64,000 nucleotides of DNA from assembly GCF_000332975.1 (NCBI RefSeq), contig NZ_BANR01000012.1, forward strand, positions 1 to 64,000. Reading direction: 5' to 3'. Origin of the DNA: Gordonia aichiensis NBRC 108223 (GTDB taxonomy: Bacteria > Actinomycetota > Actinomycetes > Mycobacteriales > Mycobacteriaceae). The number at the start of each line of letters is the position of its first letter. Position 1 is the stretch's first letter. A program made the position numbers and the translations under genes. This document shows positions 1 to 8,477 of this stretch, piece by piece. The notes beneath the pieces were generated by a model. That model was not told the DNA's origin and did no database searches. It saw only the letters and a program-made list of their open reading frames with translations.

Positions 1-504
1 GCCGAGTCGATTGCCCTGTCTCATGCAGTGGAACAGTTTCTTTACAACGAGGCTCACCTTCTCGACTCGTGGCGCCTATCTGAGTGGTTGGAACTGTTTG
101 CCCCAACTGGGGTGTACCTCGTCCCTTCTACAGACAAGCCCGAAGGAGACCCTGCACACGATCTGTTCCTTGTACAAGATGATCGATTCTTGCTTGAGCA
201 ACGCATCAATTCGTTGATGCGCCGTTCAGCTCACGCTGAATATCCGCATTCTCGTACCCGCAGGCTTGTGTCGAATGTCCGAGTCGAAGATGAGCGACAC
301 CACGAAGACGGGGGAGACACCTTGCGGGTGTCAGCGAATTTCGCTGTTTTTCGAATGCGTGGTGGAACGGTGGACACGTACGTCGGCCATTACGATCATG
401 TGCTCGTGCGAGATGAAACCCAAGGTTTTCGTTACCTCACGCGTCGCTCGATACTGGATCTCGACGCGTTGCGCCCACACGGCAAGATCAGCATCATCCT
501 ATGA
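1..504 (+). CDS. Aromatic-ring-hydroxylating dioxygenase beta (small) subunit, 5'-truncated
   Basis: The reading frame is open from the window edge, so the true start probably lies upstream; the first in-frame start codon inside is GTG at 28. The product has the SnoaL/NTF2-like small-subunit fold of Rieske oxygenases: an N-terminal EQFLYNEAHLLDSWRLSEWL segment, then RRSAHAEYPHSRTRRLVSNV and a basic C-terminal region with YLTRRSILDLD, all typical of the family. The beta subunit is structural and packs with the catalytic alpha subunit as alpha3beta3. The stop overlaps the next ATG (ATGA at 501-504), so it is translationally coupled to the SDR. The only alpha subunit in view is at 2145-3473 on the other strand; another alpha could lie just upstream of the window. 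Confidence 0.85.
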   Translation, partial: AESIALSHAVEQFLYNEAHLLDSWRLSEWLELFAPTGVYLVPSTDKPEGDPAHDLFLVQDDRFLLEQRINSLMRRSAHAEYPHSRTRRLVSNVRVEDERHHEDGGDTLRVSANFAVFRMRGGTVDTYVGHYDHVLVRDETQGFRYLTRRSILDLDALRPHGKISIIL

Positions 505-1304
505 GGCGGTTAGCGGACAAGGTCGCGGTGGTCACCGGCGCCAGTCCGAATATCGGCGGCACACTGGCCCGCGGCCTCGCCGCGGAGGGCGCTCACCTGA
601 TCTGCACCGACAAATCGGAAGAAGTCGCGCTCGAGTGTGCCGCGAGCATCCGGGCCGCGGGTGGCGAGGCGGTCGCCGTCATCGGCGACGTGACGGATCC
701 TGCTCATGCCGACCAGGCGATCTCCACTGCGATTTCACGATGGGGCCGCGTCGACATTCTGGTGAACAACGCTGTGTTCTTCCGGCAACAGGGTTTGCTC
801 TCGATGCCGTTCGACGTCTTTCGTGCACAACTCGACGTCATCTTGGGCGGAGCCTTCCTGTTCACCCGTGCGGCCGCGGCTGCGATGATCAACGGTGGCC
901 AGGGCGGCAGCGTCATCAATGTGCTTTCTACTGCGGCGTTTCAAGGGCAGCCCGGAAACATCGGGTACTCCACCGCGAAAAGCGGATTGCTCAATTTCAC
1001 CCGTTCGGTCGCGATGGAGCTGGCTGAGCACGATATTCGGGTCAACGGTTTCGTTCCGACCGCAACTGCGCCCACGAACTCTTCAGCCGTGGCGCAAATG
1101 GAGAAGCTTGTCACGCAACCACAAGAATTTCAGATGGATTTCGCTGCGCAGATGCCGATGTCGCGTCTCCCCACGCCTCAGGACTACGTCGGCGCCGTCG
1201 TGTTTCTCGCCTCCGATGAGGCCTCGATGATCACAGGCACAACGATCACTGTTGACGGTGGTGCCGGGGCCAAGTACTGGCCGTGGACTCCGCACGAGAA
1301 GTGA
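501..1304 (+). CDS. SDR family oxidoreductase, probable cis-dihydrodiol dehydrogenase
   Basis: 267-residue classical short-chain dehydrogenase. Visible motifs are the dinucleotide-binding TGASPNIG at residues 12-19 (a variant of TGxxxGxG), NNAV at 89-92 (usually NNAG), and the catalytic set Ser143, Tyr156 and Lys160 (YSTAK). The acidic Asp37 after the second strand (CTDK) suggests NAD(H) preference. Its overlap with the dioxygenase beta-subunit gene and its place in a ring-hydroxylation cluster suggest that it re-aromatises the cis-dihydrodiol made by the Rieske oxygenase. That substrate role is inferred from context; other SDR alcohol dehydrogenase roles are possible. Confidence 0.85.
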   Translation: MRRLADKVAVVTGASPNIGGTLARGLAAEGAHLICTDKSEEVALECAASIRAAGGEAVAVIGDVTDPAHADQAISTAISRWGRVDILVNNAVFFRQQGLLSMPFDVFRAQLDVILGGAFLFTRAAAAAMINGGQGGSVINVLSTAAFQGQPGNIGYSTAKSGLLNFTRSVAMELAEHDIRVNGFVPTATAPTNSSAVAQMEKLVTQPQEFQMDFAAQMPMSRLPTPQDYVGAVVFLASDEASMITGTTITVDGGAGAKYWPWTPHEK

Positions 1305-1335
1305 GTCCCGGGATTCAGATTCAACAGGAGAGTCA

Positions 1336-2034
1336 ATGACTACTGTGATGATAGAACCAACTTCGTCGGTTCTGATAGTGAACGGTGGCGACCTACCGGT
1401 GCGGGAGATTGCCCTAGGTGCCGCACCGAATGGGCTAGTGATCGTGGTACTCGAGCCGGGAATGATCGACCGCTATGCGACCGAGATCATGAATAGACTC
1501 GCCGAGAACGGCTACGAGTCCCTCGCAACAGAGCGCATGTCGGGGTGTCACGGTGCCATCCTGGATCACGCAGAGTCGCGCGGTTGGTCACCAGAGCAGC
1601 TGGGCATGATCGGAATCGGACTCGGTGGCCAACAGGTCCTCGAAGCAGCAACAACGCTGAAGGTCGGCGCCGCAGTCTCCCTCTCGGCAACATCTCCGAC
1701 GGGGAGCTCCGAAGGGATCCTCGACAGTTGTGCACACGACTCGCTCTCGACACCGTGGCTGGGAATGTTCGGGAAAGATGACCCCGGCGCCGGCCGCAGC
1801 GTGCTCGCCGATCTGGCTCAGCGCCTTGACGCCGGCTCGATGATCCACGCGGAGATCGTGAGTTACGACGGTGTAGGGAGAGACTTCTATCAAGCCGCAG
1901 ACCATGGCGCTCTCGGTTACGGAGCCTGGTATGACTCGTGGCAGCGAACCATTGAATGGCTCGGCGCACGCGTCGCACCTCGTCTCACGGCACATGCCCT
2001 GGAATGGAGAAGGAGCCACGGGCAGCGCTGCTGA
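1336..2034 (+). CDS. Dienelactone hydrolase-like protein lacking catalytic residues
   Basis: 232 residues from ATG 1336, chosen because AGGAG lies about 6 nt upstream, rather than a longer in-frame extension. The overall pattern fits the dienelactone hydrolase alpha/beta-hydrolase family: a nucleophile-elbow-like GIGLGG at 93-98, an acid-loop GKDDP at 146-150 and a C-terminal WQRTIEWLG helix. By eye the nucleophile position (Cys or Ser in GxCxGG) is Gly95, and the usual catalytic His of GAGHGF is replaced in GVGRDF (Arg182). It is therefore probably not a canonical hydrolase and may be binding, structural or a pseudo-enzyme. It is the last gene of the beta-subunit/SDR operon and is followed by a hairpin. 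Family assignment is moderate; the function is unknown. Confidence 0.7.
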   Translation: MTTVMIEPTSSVLIVNGGDLPVREIALGAAPNGLVIVVLEPGMIDRYATEIMNRLAENGYESLATERMSGCHGAILDHAESRGWSPEQLGMIGIGLGGQQVLEAATTLKVGAAVSLSATSPTGSSEGILDSCAHDSLSTPWLGMFGKDDPGAGRSVLADLAQRLDAGSMIHAEIVSYDGVGRDFYQAADHGALGYGAWYDSWQRTIEWLGARVAPRLTAHALEWRRSHGQRC

Positions 2035-2090
2035 ACGGAGGAAGACCGCGATGGAGAAACTCCACACAGGTGCGCTATCGACACGATGAA

Positions 2091-2124
2091 AAGGCCGGTC
2101 ACTGTTCCCCCGGTGGCCGGCCTT
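2091..2124. terminator. Bidirectional hairpin between convergent genes
   Basis: 12-bp stem AAGGCCGGTCAC / GTGGCCGGCCTT with one G-T wobble and a 10-nt loop. It lies between the 3' ends of the DLH-like gene (+) and the dioxygenase alpha gene (-). On the minus strand the stem ends in a short T-run (CCTTTTC). Confidence 0.7.
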
Positions 2125-2144
2125 CTCATGCAAACCGGTCGCCG

Positions 2145-3473
2145 TCATGTCCCAGCGGAGATCCCCGCCGGCTCTGCCGACATGGGTCGCCGTTGTGCAG
2201 TGAAGACGTCGCCGAGAGTCTCCTGTTCCTCGGGCGGCAGCACTTCGCCTGTGATCAGTTCGTTCCACCGACGCCACCACGTCCGCATCTGGAGCTCGTC
2301 GGTACTGGATGCCGCTGATTTGTTCATTCCCCGCGAGATATCAGACCAACCGAGTTCACGGCGCCCACCGTAACCCAGCTGGCAGCTCTCCAGAGCCTCA
2401 ACATCGTCTGGGGACGCCAAGCCACCCGGGCCCCAGAACGTCAGGAAGTTGTCGAGACGCTGCTTGCGCAACTCACTACCCTCTTCCGGCGGTGCAAGCT
2501 CCCACGCCGTGACCTCCATGTAGTCAGGTGCGACCGGATCGATCTTACGGACCAACACCCCCATGACCAGATCGATGACCACCAGATTGGGGAAGATGAC
2601 CAGGTTACGGTTACCTTGCATTCGGTCAACCCATCCCTCACCATACAACTCGCGGAAACGATCGAATCGCGCTTCGCGCTCGTCAGCACCATCATTCGAC
2701 AGCGGTCGACCGAACAATCCTTCAGTGGCCGGCGCCCCGGCGATCACCGCGTGTCCGTTGCCGAGGTCTATTGCTCTCGACTCCGCGAGCGCACTCGGAT
2801 CGAGCTCACCACGCGCAGCCAACACCATCTCGAAGTACCGTTGGTGTGTAGATACCGCATGGTATCCATCGAAGCTATTCTCTACCAACAACTTCCAGTT
2901 GGCTTTCACGGAGTACTCGTGGGTTCCCTCGAGGACCTCCATTCCCTTCTCCGACTGGTCGCAGACCAGATCGAGATACTCCGCTGCACCAGCGAGATAG
3001 GCTCTCAGGTCGACGATCTCGGGATCGAAACTGACGAAAACGAACCCGCGATAGCTGTCAACCCTCGGAGGCGCAGCCAAGTCGGGGCGAGCGAAATCAG
3101 GGCCATAGGACGCATCGTCGGGCATGGAGACCATGTTCCCTGACGTGCTGAAGCTCCACCCGTGGTAGAAGCAGGTCATGAACCGGGCGTTGCCCTGGCG
3201 TTCCCGACACAGCATTGCACCACGGTGCGGGCATGAATTCACCCACACACGGATACAGTTCTCGGCATCGCGAGCAAAGATCAGAGGACGCCCTGCCACA
3301 ACGCGGGTCTTGAAATCATTCTTTTTCCTCAACTCGGTTTCATGCCCTACGTACAGCCAGCTGTGCTCGAAGATCTTCTCGCGCTCCTTGGCAAAAACGT
3401 CGTCACTCACCATGGCCTCACGATTCACCTGAAATCGCGGCATCTCTCGGTCATCGATCACAAACTCAGACAC
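2145..3473 (-). CDS. Rieske aromatic-ring-hydroxylating dioxygenase alpha (catalytic) subunit
   Basis: 442 residues from GTG 3473, chosen because AAAGGAG sits 6 nt upstream; the frame is open for about 150 more codons. The Rieske [2Fe-2S] ligands are Cys81 and His83 (CPHRG) plus Cys101 and His104 (CFYHGW). The mononuclear-iron domain shows ENSFDGYH, with bridging Asp202 and ligands His205 and His210. The length is normal for the family. It would catalyse dihydroxylation of an aromatic ring using electrons from the ferredoxin and reductase encoded divergently at 3709 and 4084. Unusually, it is on the opposite strand from the beta-subunit gene. The shared promoter region contains a GGTTCC-N7-GGAACC operator. 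The substrate is not deducible; aromatic carboxylates are plausible. Confidence 0.92.
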   Translation of the reverse strand: MSEFVIDDREMPRFQVNREAMVSDDVFAKEREKIFEHSWLYVGHETELRKKNDFKTRVVAGRPLIFARDAENCIRVWVNSCPHRGAMLCRERQGNARFMTCFYHGWSFSTSGNMVSMPDDASYGPDFARPDLAAPPRVDSYRGFVFVSFDPEIVDLRAYLAGAAEYLDLVCDQSEKGMEVLEGTHEYSVKANWKLLVENSFDGYHAVSTHQRYFEMVLAARGELDPSALAESRAIDLGNGHAVIAGAPATEGLFGRPLSNDGADEREARFDRFRELYGEGWVDRMQGNRNLVIFPNLVVIDLVMGVLVRKIDPVAPDYMEVTAWELAPPEEGSELRKQRLDNFLTFWGPGGLASPDDVEALESCQLGYGGRRELGWSDISRGMNKSAASSTDELQMRTWWRRWNELITGEVLPPEEQETLGDVFTAQRRPMSAEPAGISAGT

Positions 3474-3554
3474 AGGGAACTCCTTTGAACAGTGGCTGCG
3501 AATAATGGCCTGTAGCTCAGACTCTCGACCATCGCGCCAACGAATGGACGTGGC

Positions 3555-3573
3555 GGTTCCACCCTTCGGAACC
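3555..3573. promoter_or_regulatory. Candidate IclR operator, site A
   Basis: Perfect inverted repeat GGTTCC-ACCCTTC-GGAACC in the 235-bp intergenic space between the divergent dioxygenase alpha (-) and ferredoxin (+) genes. The same arms and spacing recur at 7300-7318 and, with one mismatch, at 9644-9662. All three flank genes of the aromatic cluster that encodes an IclR regulator. Confidence 0.65.
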
Positions 3574-3708
3574 CGGACTATGGACCGGTCACTCTGAGGC
3601 CAACACTGGTCGTACACACGCTGTTGCCCCAGAACGATCTCGACACCACAGAGCGATCTCGACACCGCTGCGGCGCAACATGACTGACGACGCTGTGAAG
3701 GAGCCAGG

Positions 3709-4035
3709 ATGGAAAACACCCAGACGGTCGAGCGGCGCTTCGCCTGCATGGTGGACGATCTGGATCGTGGCGAATCCATGACAGTTCCCGGCGATATCAA
3801 TGTCGCATTGTTCCGCACCGAGAGCGGCGAATTCTTCGCCACCGCTGATACCTGCACACATGAAGAATGGTCGCTCGGTTCCGACAGCGACCTCGAGGGG
3901 GAAGAGGTCGTCTGCCCCCTCCACATGGCGCGCTTCAGCGTCCGCGACGGACGTGCTCTGTGCTTCCCTGCGACTACCGCTCTGACGACCTTCGGCGTCG
4001 AGATCGAGGACGACAGGGTTTACATCGTTCGGTGA
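3709..4035 (+). CDS. Rieske-type [2Fe-2S] ferredoxin of the dioxygenase system
   Basis: 108 residues, starting at ATG 3709 behind a GAAGGAG ribosome-binding site. The Rieske cluster ligands are Cys49 and His51 (CTHEEW) and Cys69 and His72 (CPLHMARF). This is the small soluble electron carrier of the BphF/CmtAd/NahAb type, passing electrons from the FAD reductase (next gene, 48 bp downstream) to the oxygenase alpha subunit. Length and motifs are canonical. Confidence 0.92.
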   Translation: MENTQTVERRFACMVDDLDRGESMTVPGDINVALFRTESGEFFATADTCTHEEWSLGSDSDLEGEEVVCPLHMARFSVRDGRALCFPATTALTTFGVEIEDDRVYIVR

Positions 4036-4083
4036 GACAGATCCGTTCTGCGCGTACACCGCTGACGACAGTTGAGGAGAACC

Positions 4084-5292
4084 ATGCATATTGTGATCGT
4101 CGGTGCCTCTGTCGCCGGCATTCGGACCGCTCAAGCCTTGCGGGTTGGGGGATTCGACGGGACGATCACTGTCGTCGGCGACGAACCCCATAGTCCCTAT
4201 GACAAGCCGCCCCTGTCGAAAGAAATTCTCGACCCTGCCAGCGACCGTGACTCGGTTTCGTTGATCGACGCAGACGCGTTGGCGTCACTGTCAGTTGACC
4301 TACGGCTCGGCGTGCGGGCAACAGCGGTTGACATCGACGGGAAACTCCTTTCGACTGACTCCCTCGGCCAGATTGCTTATGACACCCTCGTCATCGCGAC
4401 CGGGATGCGCCCCCGTACTCTCTTTGCGGCAGAGCACTTCTCGAACGTGTACACCATCCGATCACTCGATGACTCGCGAGCCATTCGGGCGGAGCTGTCC
4501 AGGGGACGCCGTGCCGCCGTCATCGGCGCAGGCTTCATTGGTGCCGAGTTCGCCTCGGCGGCGAGAGCACACGGTGTCGAAGTGACGCTCATCGAAGCAC
4601 AGGACGCCCCGATGGCCGCCCAGCTGAGCGCAGAAGTCGGGACCGCTCTTGCCGAACTCCACTCCCATCACGGCGTGGAGATGATCACCGGTCTCCAGCC
4701 ACACGGGTTCGGGGGAAGCACGCGCGCTACTTCGGTAACCCTCAGCGACGGGCGTCGCGTCCCCGCAGATTTCGTAGTTGTCGGGATCGGTGCCACTCCA
4801 GCTGTCGAGTGGCTCGACACAGCAGGCCTCGTCATCGACGATGGTGTTCGCTGCGATGAGACACTCAAAGCATTGGGATGCCACGACATCTACGCGGCAG
4901 GTGACGTCGCGCATTGGGATCACCCCATGTACGGCGAGCCACTGCGTATCGAGCACTGGACCAACGCCAACGATCACGCGGAGATCGTCGCAGCCGACAT
5001 CCTGGGCACGACCGCGCCCCGCCCGACACTACCCTACGTATGGTCCGACCAATACGGTCATCGCATTCAGATCATCGGTCGACCGGCGCTCGGTTCACCT
5101 ACGATCCGCACAGGCGCTGCGACACACGGCGATCTCGTAGTCGGATACACGGACGCCGACGATGTCCTTGTCGGTGCACTCGTCGTCGATAACCCTCGAC
5201 TGCTGATGAAGCTGAGGAGGGCAGTCCTGGCCGGTGAACACAGGCACGAGGCCGAGGCCACCATTCTCGAAGCAACTCCGGCCGCCATGTGA
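4084..5292 (+). CDS. Ferredoxin reductase (FAD/NADH) of the ring-hydroxylating dioxygenase
   Basis: 402 residues. The start is ATG 4084 after GAGGAGA; a TTG at 4072 overlaps that ribosome-binding site and is less likely. Motifs are an N-terminal FAD-binding VIVGASVAG (residues 4-12), an NAD-binding GAGFIGAEF (148-156) and AAGDVAHW (FAD ribityl contact). It belongs to the BphG/RhlG-like family of rubredoxin/putidaredoxin-type reductases. It transfers electrons from NADH to the adjacent Rieske ferredoxin. It is followed by the extradiol dioxygenase 44 bp on and is probably cotranscribed. Confidence 0.92.
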   Translation: MHIVIVGASVAGIRTAQALRVGGFDGTITVVGDEPHSPYDKPPLSKEILDPASDRDSVSLIDADALASLSVDLRLGVRATAVDIDGKLLSTDSLGQIAYDTLVIATGMRPRTLFAAEHFSNVYTIRSLDDSRAIRAELSRGRRAAVIGAGFIGAEFASAARAHGVEVTLIEAQDAPMAAQLSAEVGTALAELHSHHGVEMITGLQPHGFGGSTRATSVTLSDGRRVPADFVVVGIGATPAVEWLDTAGLVIDDGVRCDETLKALGCHDIYAAGDVAHWDHPMYGEPLRIEHWTNANDHAEIVAADILGTTAPRPTLPYVWSDQYGHRIQIIGRPALGSPTIRTGAATHGDLVVGYTDADDVLVGALVVDNPRLLMKLRRAVLAGEHRHEAEATILEATPAAM

Positions 5293-5336
5293 ACGCTGCC
5301 GGACCTCACCCCCACCCATTCTCCGAAGGAGTTGTC

Positions 5337-6401
5337 ATGGCAGAAGTCATCGGGGTCGGAATGACCCACTATCCCCTCCTAGCCGGCAAGGACTCACACA
5401 TGGCGAGCCTGCTGAAGACCACCCTGAAAGATCCTGACATTCCCGCGGAATGTAAAGATCCCTCGTCATGGCCGCCTTTGGCGCAGGCCGAGTGGGGCGA
5501 TGACGGAGGCGTTGCAGCGGCAGCGGAGCACCGAAAGCGACTGATTGCCGACATCGATGTCTGCCGGTCCGCCATTGATGATTTCGAGCCCGACGTGCTC
5601 ATCGTATGGGGAGACGACCAGTACGAGAACTTCCGCGAGGAAGTCATTCCGTCGTTCTGCATTCTGGCGTACGAGGACACTGTTGTTCATCCGTTCGGGG
5701 TCCTTGACATGATCAAAGTGCCGAACTATTGGGACCTGCCGGGTGACACTTCTTTCGTCATGCGTGGCGACCCGGATTTCGCGAAGCAGGCGGCGAGCGA
5801 AGTCCTGGGCGCCGGGGTCGACGTTGCATATTCTTACCAACCGCGTGAAGGCATTCACTTTCCTCACGCGTTCGGCAACACGCAACTGTTTCTCGATTTC
5901 GACAACGTCGGCACTCAGTTCCCGTACCCGATGGTGCCGATGGCGGTGAACTGTTATGGCGAACACGTCATTGCACGACGAGGCGGCATCGCCCGCTTCG
6001 CAGATATCGAAGCAGGCGAGAGTCTTGATCCCCCTGGTCCAAGTCCACGACGCTGTTTCGAATTCGGTGCGGCAGTCGGCCGATTCGCCCAGAGGTGCGA
6101 CAAACGTGTCGCCCTCGTCGCATCGTCGAGCTGGTCGCACGCGTTTCTCTATGACAAGGGATGGCACCTCCGACCCGACACCGAAGCAGATCAGGCACTC
6201 TACGACGCTCTACTTGACGCTGACTACGATACATGGAATGCGCGTACCAGCCGTGACGTCGTCGAATCGGGACAACACGAAATCCTTAATTGGTATTGCT
6301 TACTTGGCGCTATGTCAGCGCTGGACATGTCGCTGACGTGGTCGGATTTCGTGACCACTGAGATCTTCAATTCGAACAAGGCCTTCGCTGTCTATCAATA
6401 A
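5337..6401 (+). CDS. Class III (LigB-type) extradiol ring-cleavage dioxygenase
   Basis: 354 residues from ATG 5337 preceded by GAAGGAG; an upstream in-frame start at 5289 is less well placed. The N-terminal GMTHYPLL (His11), WGDDQYENF near 91-99 and SSSWSHAF in the C-terminal half match the layout of iron-binding and catalytic residues in the LigB/class III extradiol superfamily. It is predicted to cleave a catecholic ring next to a hydroxyl, giving a meta-cleavage product. In this cluster it should act after dihydrodiol dehydrogenation and before the amidohydrolase and C-C hydrolase. It is unusually a LigB-type rather than the more common vicinal-oxygen-chelate enzyme. Confidence 0.8.
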   Translation: MAEVIGVGMTHYPLLAGKDSHMASLLKTTLKDPDIPAECKDPSSWPPLAQAEWGDDGGVAAAAEHRKRLIADIDVCRSAIDDFEPDVLIVWGDDQYENFREEVIPSFCILAYEDTVVHPFGVLDMIKVPNYWDLPGDTSFVMRGDPDFAKQAASEVLGAGVDVAYSYQPREGIHFPHAFGNTQLFLDFDNVGTQFPYPMVPMAVNCYGEHVIARRGGIARFADIEAGESLDPPGPSPRRCFEFGAAVGRFAQRCDKRVALVASSSWSHAFLYDKGWHLRPDTEADQALYDALLDADYDTWNARTSRDVVESGQHEILNWYCLLGAMSALDMSLTWSDFVTTEIFNSNKAFAVYQ

Positions 6402-6415
6402 TAGAGATCTCTGAT

Positions 6416-7222
6416 CTACAGCTCGCGCGGAAACCAGTGTTCTCGGCCGCGAGCGAGGCCTTCTTCCAACTCGGCGACGATGCGTCCAGCAGCCGCACGC
6501 ACCGCCCCGGAAACGTTGACAGCGGGAGGTTGCTGCGCACAGAACCCCACCGAGATTGCGCCGACGGCGAAGCCATTCATCACGATAGGAGCCGCCACAC
6601 ACGCCAAACCCGGTTGCGCTTCCTCTATCTCGCGTGCCACCCCTTCGGCCCGGACTTGGCGGAGCTGTCCCACCAAGATCTCGACGGAGGCTACCGATCG
6701 GGGCGTCATTCGAGGAAGCGGCGAAGGGAGGAAGTCGACCAGATCGTCGAGGTCTTCGTGCGCGAGTAGCGCCTTTCCCAGCGCGGTGCAATTGGCGGGC
6801 AGGCGCGAGCCGATGGTCACGATCGACGCCGGGGAATCTCGTTGTGCCAGCTTTTCTAGATACACGACATCGAAGTCACGAAGTGCTCCCATGAGCACGG
6901 TCTGTCCGGTCCATTGGTGCAGCCTGGTCAAATGGGGCATGGCGAGGTCACGCATGTAACCGGCGGGGGTCGACGCGCCGAGTTCGAGCAGCCCCATCCC
7001 TATCTTGTAGCCCGATCTATGATGCTCGACCGCACCCAGGTCGACCAGACGCGAGAGTAACCTGTGCACGGTCGATTTCGGCAACCCCGAAGCTCGAGCC
7101 AACTCACTGAGCGTCATCACCCGTTCCTGCGCGTTGAAGGCGCGCAACAGATCGAACGCCTTGGTCAGGATCGACGGCGTCTCGCCCGCGCTGTCTCGGG
7201 GCTCCGAGCCGGTGGTCGGCAT
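6416..7222 (-). CDS. IclR-family transcriptional regulator
   Basis: 268 residues. An N-terminal winged helix-turn-helix (about residues 20-75, with LSELARASGLPKSTVHRLL) is followed by the IclR effector-binding domain (GYMRDLAMPHL, ANCTALGKALLA, GLACVAAPI). It converges on the extradiol gene and diverges from the amidohydrolase gene. IclR proteins in such clusters usually bind the aromatic substrate or an intermediate and control the catabolic promoters. Three GGTTCC-N7-GGAACC palindromes in the cluster are the best candidates for its operators, one of them about 80 bp upstream of its own start. Confidence 0.9.
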   Translation of the reverse strand: MPTTGSEPRDSAGETPSILTKAFDLLRAFNAQERVMTLSELARASGLPKSTVHRLLSRLVDLGAVEHHRSGYKIGMGLLELGASTPAGYMRDLAMPHLTRLHQWTGQTVLMGALRDFDVVYLEKLAQRDSPASIVTIGSRLPANCTALGKALLAHEDLDDLVDFLPSPLPRMTPRSVASVEILVGQLRQVRAEGVAREIEEAQPGLACVAAPIVMNGFAVGAISVGFCAQQPPAVNVSGAVRAAAGRIVAELEEGLARGREHWFPREL

Positions 7223-7299
7223 TGCTCACCTCATACACATCGTCTCTGTTCAGAACTACCCCATATCGTGATCGGCGTCACTGGATTGACGCTTCCTGA

Positions 7300-7318
7300 G
7301 GTTCCGGTCGATGGAACC
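7300..7318. promoter_or_regulatory. Candidate IclR operator, site B
   Basis: Perfect GGTTCC-GGTCGAT-GGAACC in the divergent space between the IclR gene and the amidohydrolase gene. It overlaps a possible ATG at 7311, which argues that the amidohydrolase starts further downstream at 7401. Confidence 0.7.
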
Positions 7319-7400
7319 CTCAGTTTTCACTGGCTCCCGCGACCCCTACCTTCGAGAGGCAGCGCTCGAATCGATAGTTGCGAAGCGGAGCGGAGCACAG

Positions 7401-8477
7401 ATGGATCGCATTGCCACTCCCATCAACGCGGGCAGCGTCGATGTACATGCCCACTACTTTGGCGCAGACCTCGCCGACAGGCTGACCGTGCCCGCCGACC
7501 CCCGGTGGCCGACTCTCGTCGTGGACGGGCCGGCAGGCAGGATAATGCTGGGCGACAGGCTCTTCCGCAACGTACGTTCGTCGCTCTGGGATCTCGAGGA
7601 CCGAGTCGCTGAGCTGGACAGAGCGAATGTCGGCGTGCAGGTCATCTCGCCTGTACCGGTGACCTTGGCGTACTGGGCTTCGGAGCCCGCGGCTGTTGCG
7701 TATGCGCGCGCGCTGAACGACTCGACCGCGGCCGCCGTGCATCGCGCCCACGGTCGGCTTCTCGGTCTCGGAGCGCTCCCACTTCCGCACCTAAACGCGT
7801 CGATCACCGAGTTGTATCGGCTCGTCGAAGAGCTGGGATTACTCGGCATCGAGATCGGGACGCAGGTCGCGGGAATGGACCTGGACTCACCACATCTCGA
7901 TCCGCTGTTCTCCGCTGCCGAAACTCTCGGGGCCGCAATATTCGTACACCCCACCGACGGCGGCGGGGGCGTGATCCGCAGAAGCGGACAACCTTACGAC
8001 TTCGGTCTCGGCATGATCAGCGACACTGCAATCGCCGCTTCTGCACTGGTTTTCGGTGGCGTGATCGAGCGGTACCCTCGGCTACGAGTCGCGTTGGCCC
8101 ATGGCTGCGGCACATTTGCATGGGCATACCCACGGCTGCGCCTGGGCGGCAGTATCTTCAACGGGATCGAGCCGACCGACGTCGATCGGCTGGTGTCATC
8201 ACTCTGGGTCGACTCGCTCGTCTTCGATCCTCAACTGTTTCGCTTGCTCACAGAACGGTTCGGTGCCGACCACATCATGCTTGGCACCGACTATCCATTT
8301 GTGCCAGGCCAGTTGGAGAACCATCACGACTTCCTTTCAGACGCAGTGACTCTCGGTGCGCTGACCGCGCCGGAAGTCGAGCAGATCCGTCACAGGAACG
8401 CTGCACAGTTCTTTGCTTCCTCAGCCGAAACATCAATGGTGGCAGCATCTTCGGGACATCGCGGCGGTCTACCGTGA
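7401..8477 (+). CDS. Amidohydrolase family 2 (ACMSD-like decarboxylase/hydrolase)
   Basis: 358 residues from ATG 7401, which has GGAG 5 nt upstream; the ATG at 7311 lies inside the candidate operator. Metal-binding features of the ACMSD/gamma-resorcylate decarboxylase branch are visible: VDVHAHYF (His16, His18), a middle FVHPTDGG, LAHGCGTF and the C-terminal LGTDYPF with the catalytic Asp. Family members decarboxylate 2-amino-3-carboxymuconate semialdehyde or hydroxybenzoates, or hydrolyse pyrones. Here it could remove the carboxyl group from a carboxylated meta-cleavage product before the C-C hydrolase acts. Its stop overlaps the next start (GTGA). Confidence 0.8.
   Translation: MDRIATPINAGSVDVHAHYFGADLADRLTVPADPRWPTLVVDGPAGRIMLGDRLFRNVRSSLWDLEDRVAELDRANVGVQVISPVPVTLAYWASEPAAVAYARALNDSTAAAVHRAHGRLLGLGALPLPHLNASITELYRLVEELGLLGIEIGTQVAGMDLDSPHLDPLFSAAETLGAAIFVHPTDGGGGVIRRSGQPYDFGLGMISDTAIAASALVFGGVIERYPRLRVALAHGCGTFAWAYPRLRLGGSIFNGIEPTDVDRLVSSLWVDSLVFDPQLFRLLTERFGADHIMLGTDYPFVPGQLENHHDFLSDAVTLGALTAPEVEQIRHRNAAQFFASSAETSMVAASSGHRGGLP

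Noticed and set aside
6404-6415. AGAGATCTCT palindrome between the convergent extradiol and IclR genes
   Set aside because: Only 10 bp with no loop or T-run; probably chance rather than a terminator.
7311-7400. Upstream ATG giving a 30-residue longer amidohydrolase
   Set aside because: This ATG lies inside the GGTTCC-N7-GGAACC palindrome and lacks a ribosome-binding site; the downstream ATG 7401 has GGAG.
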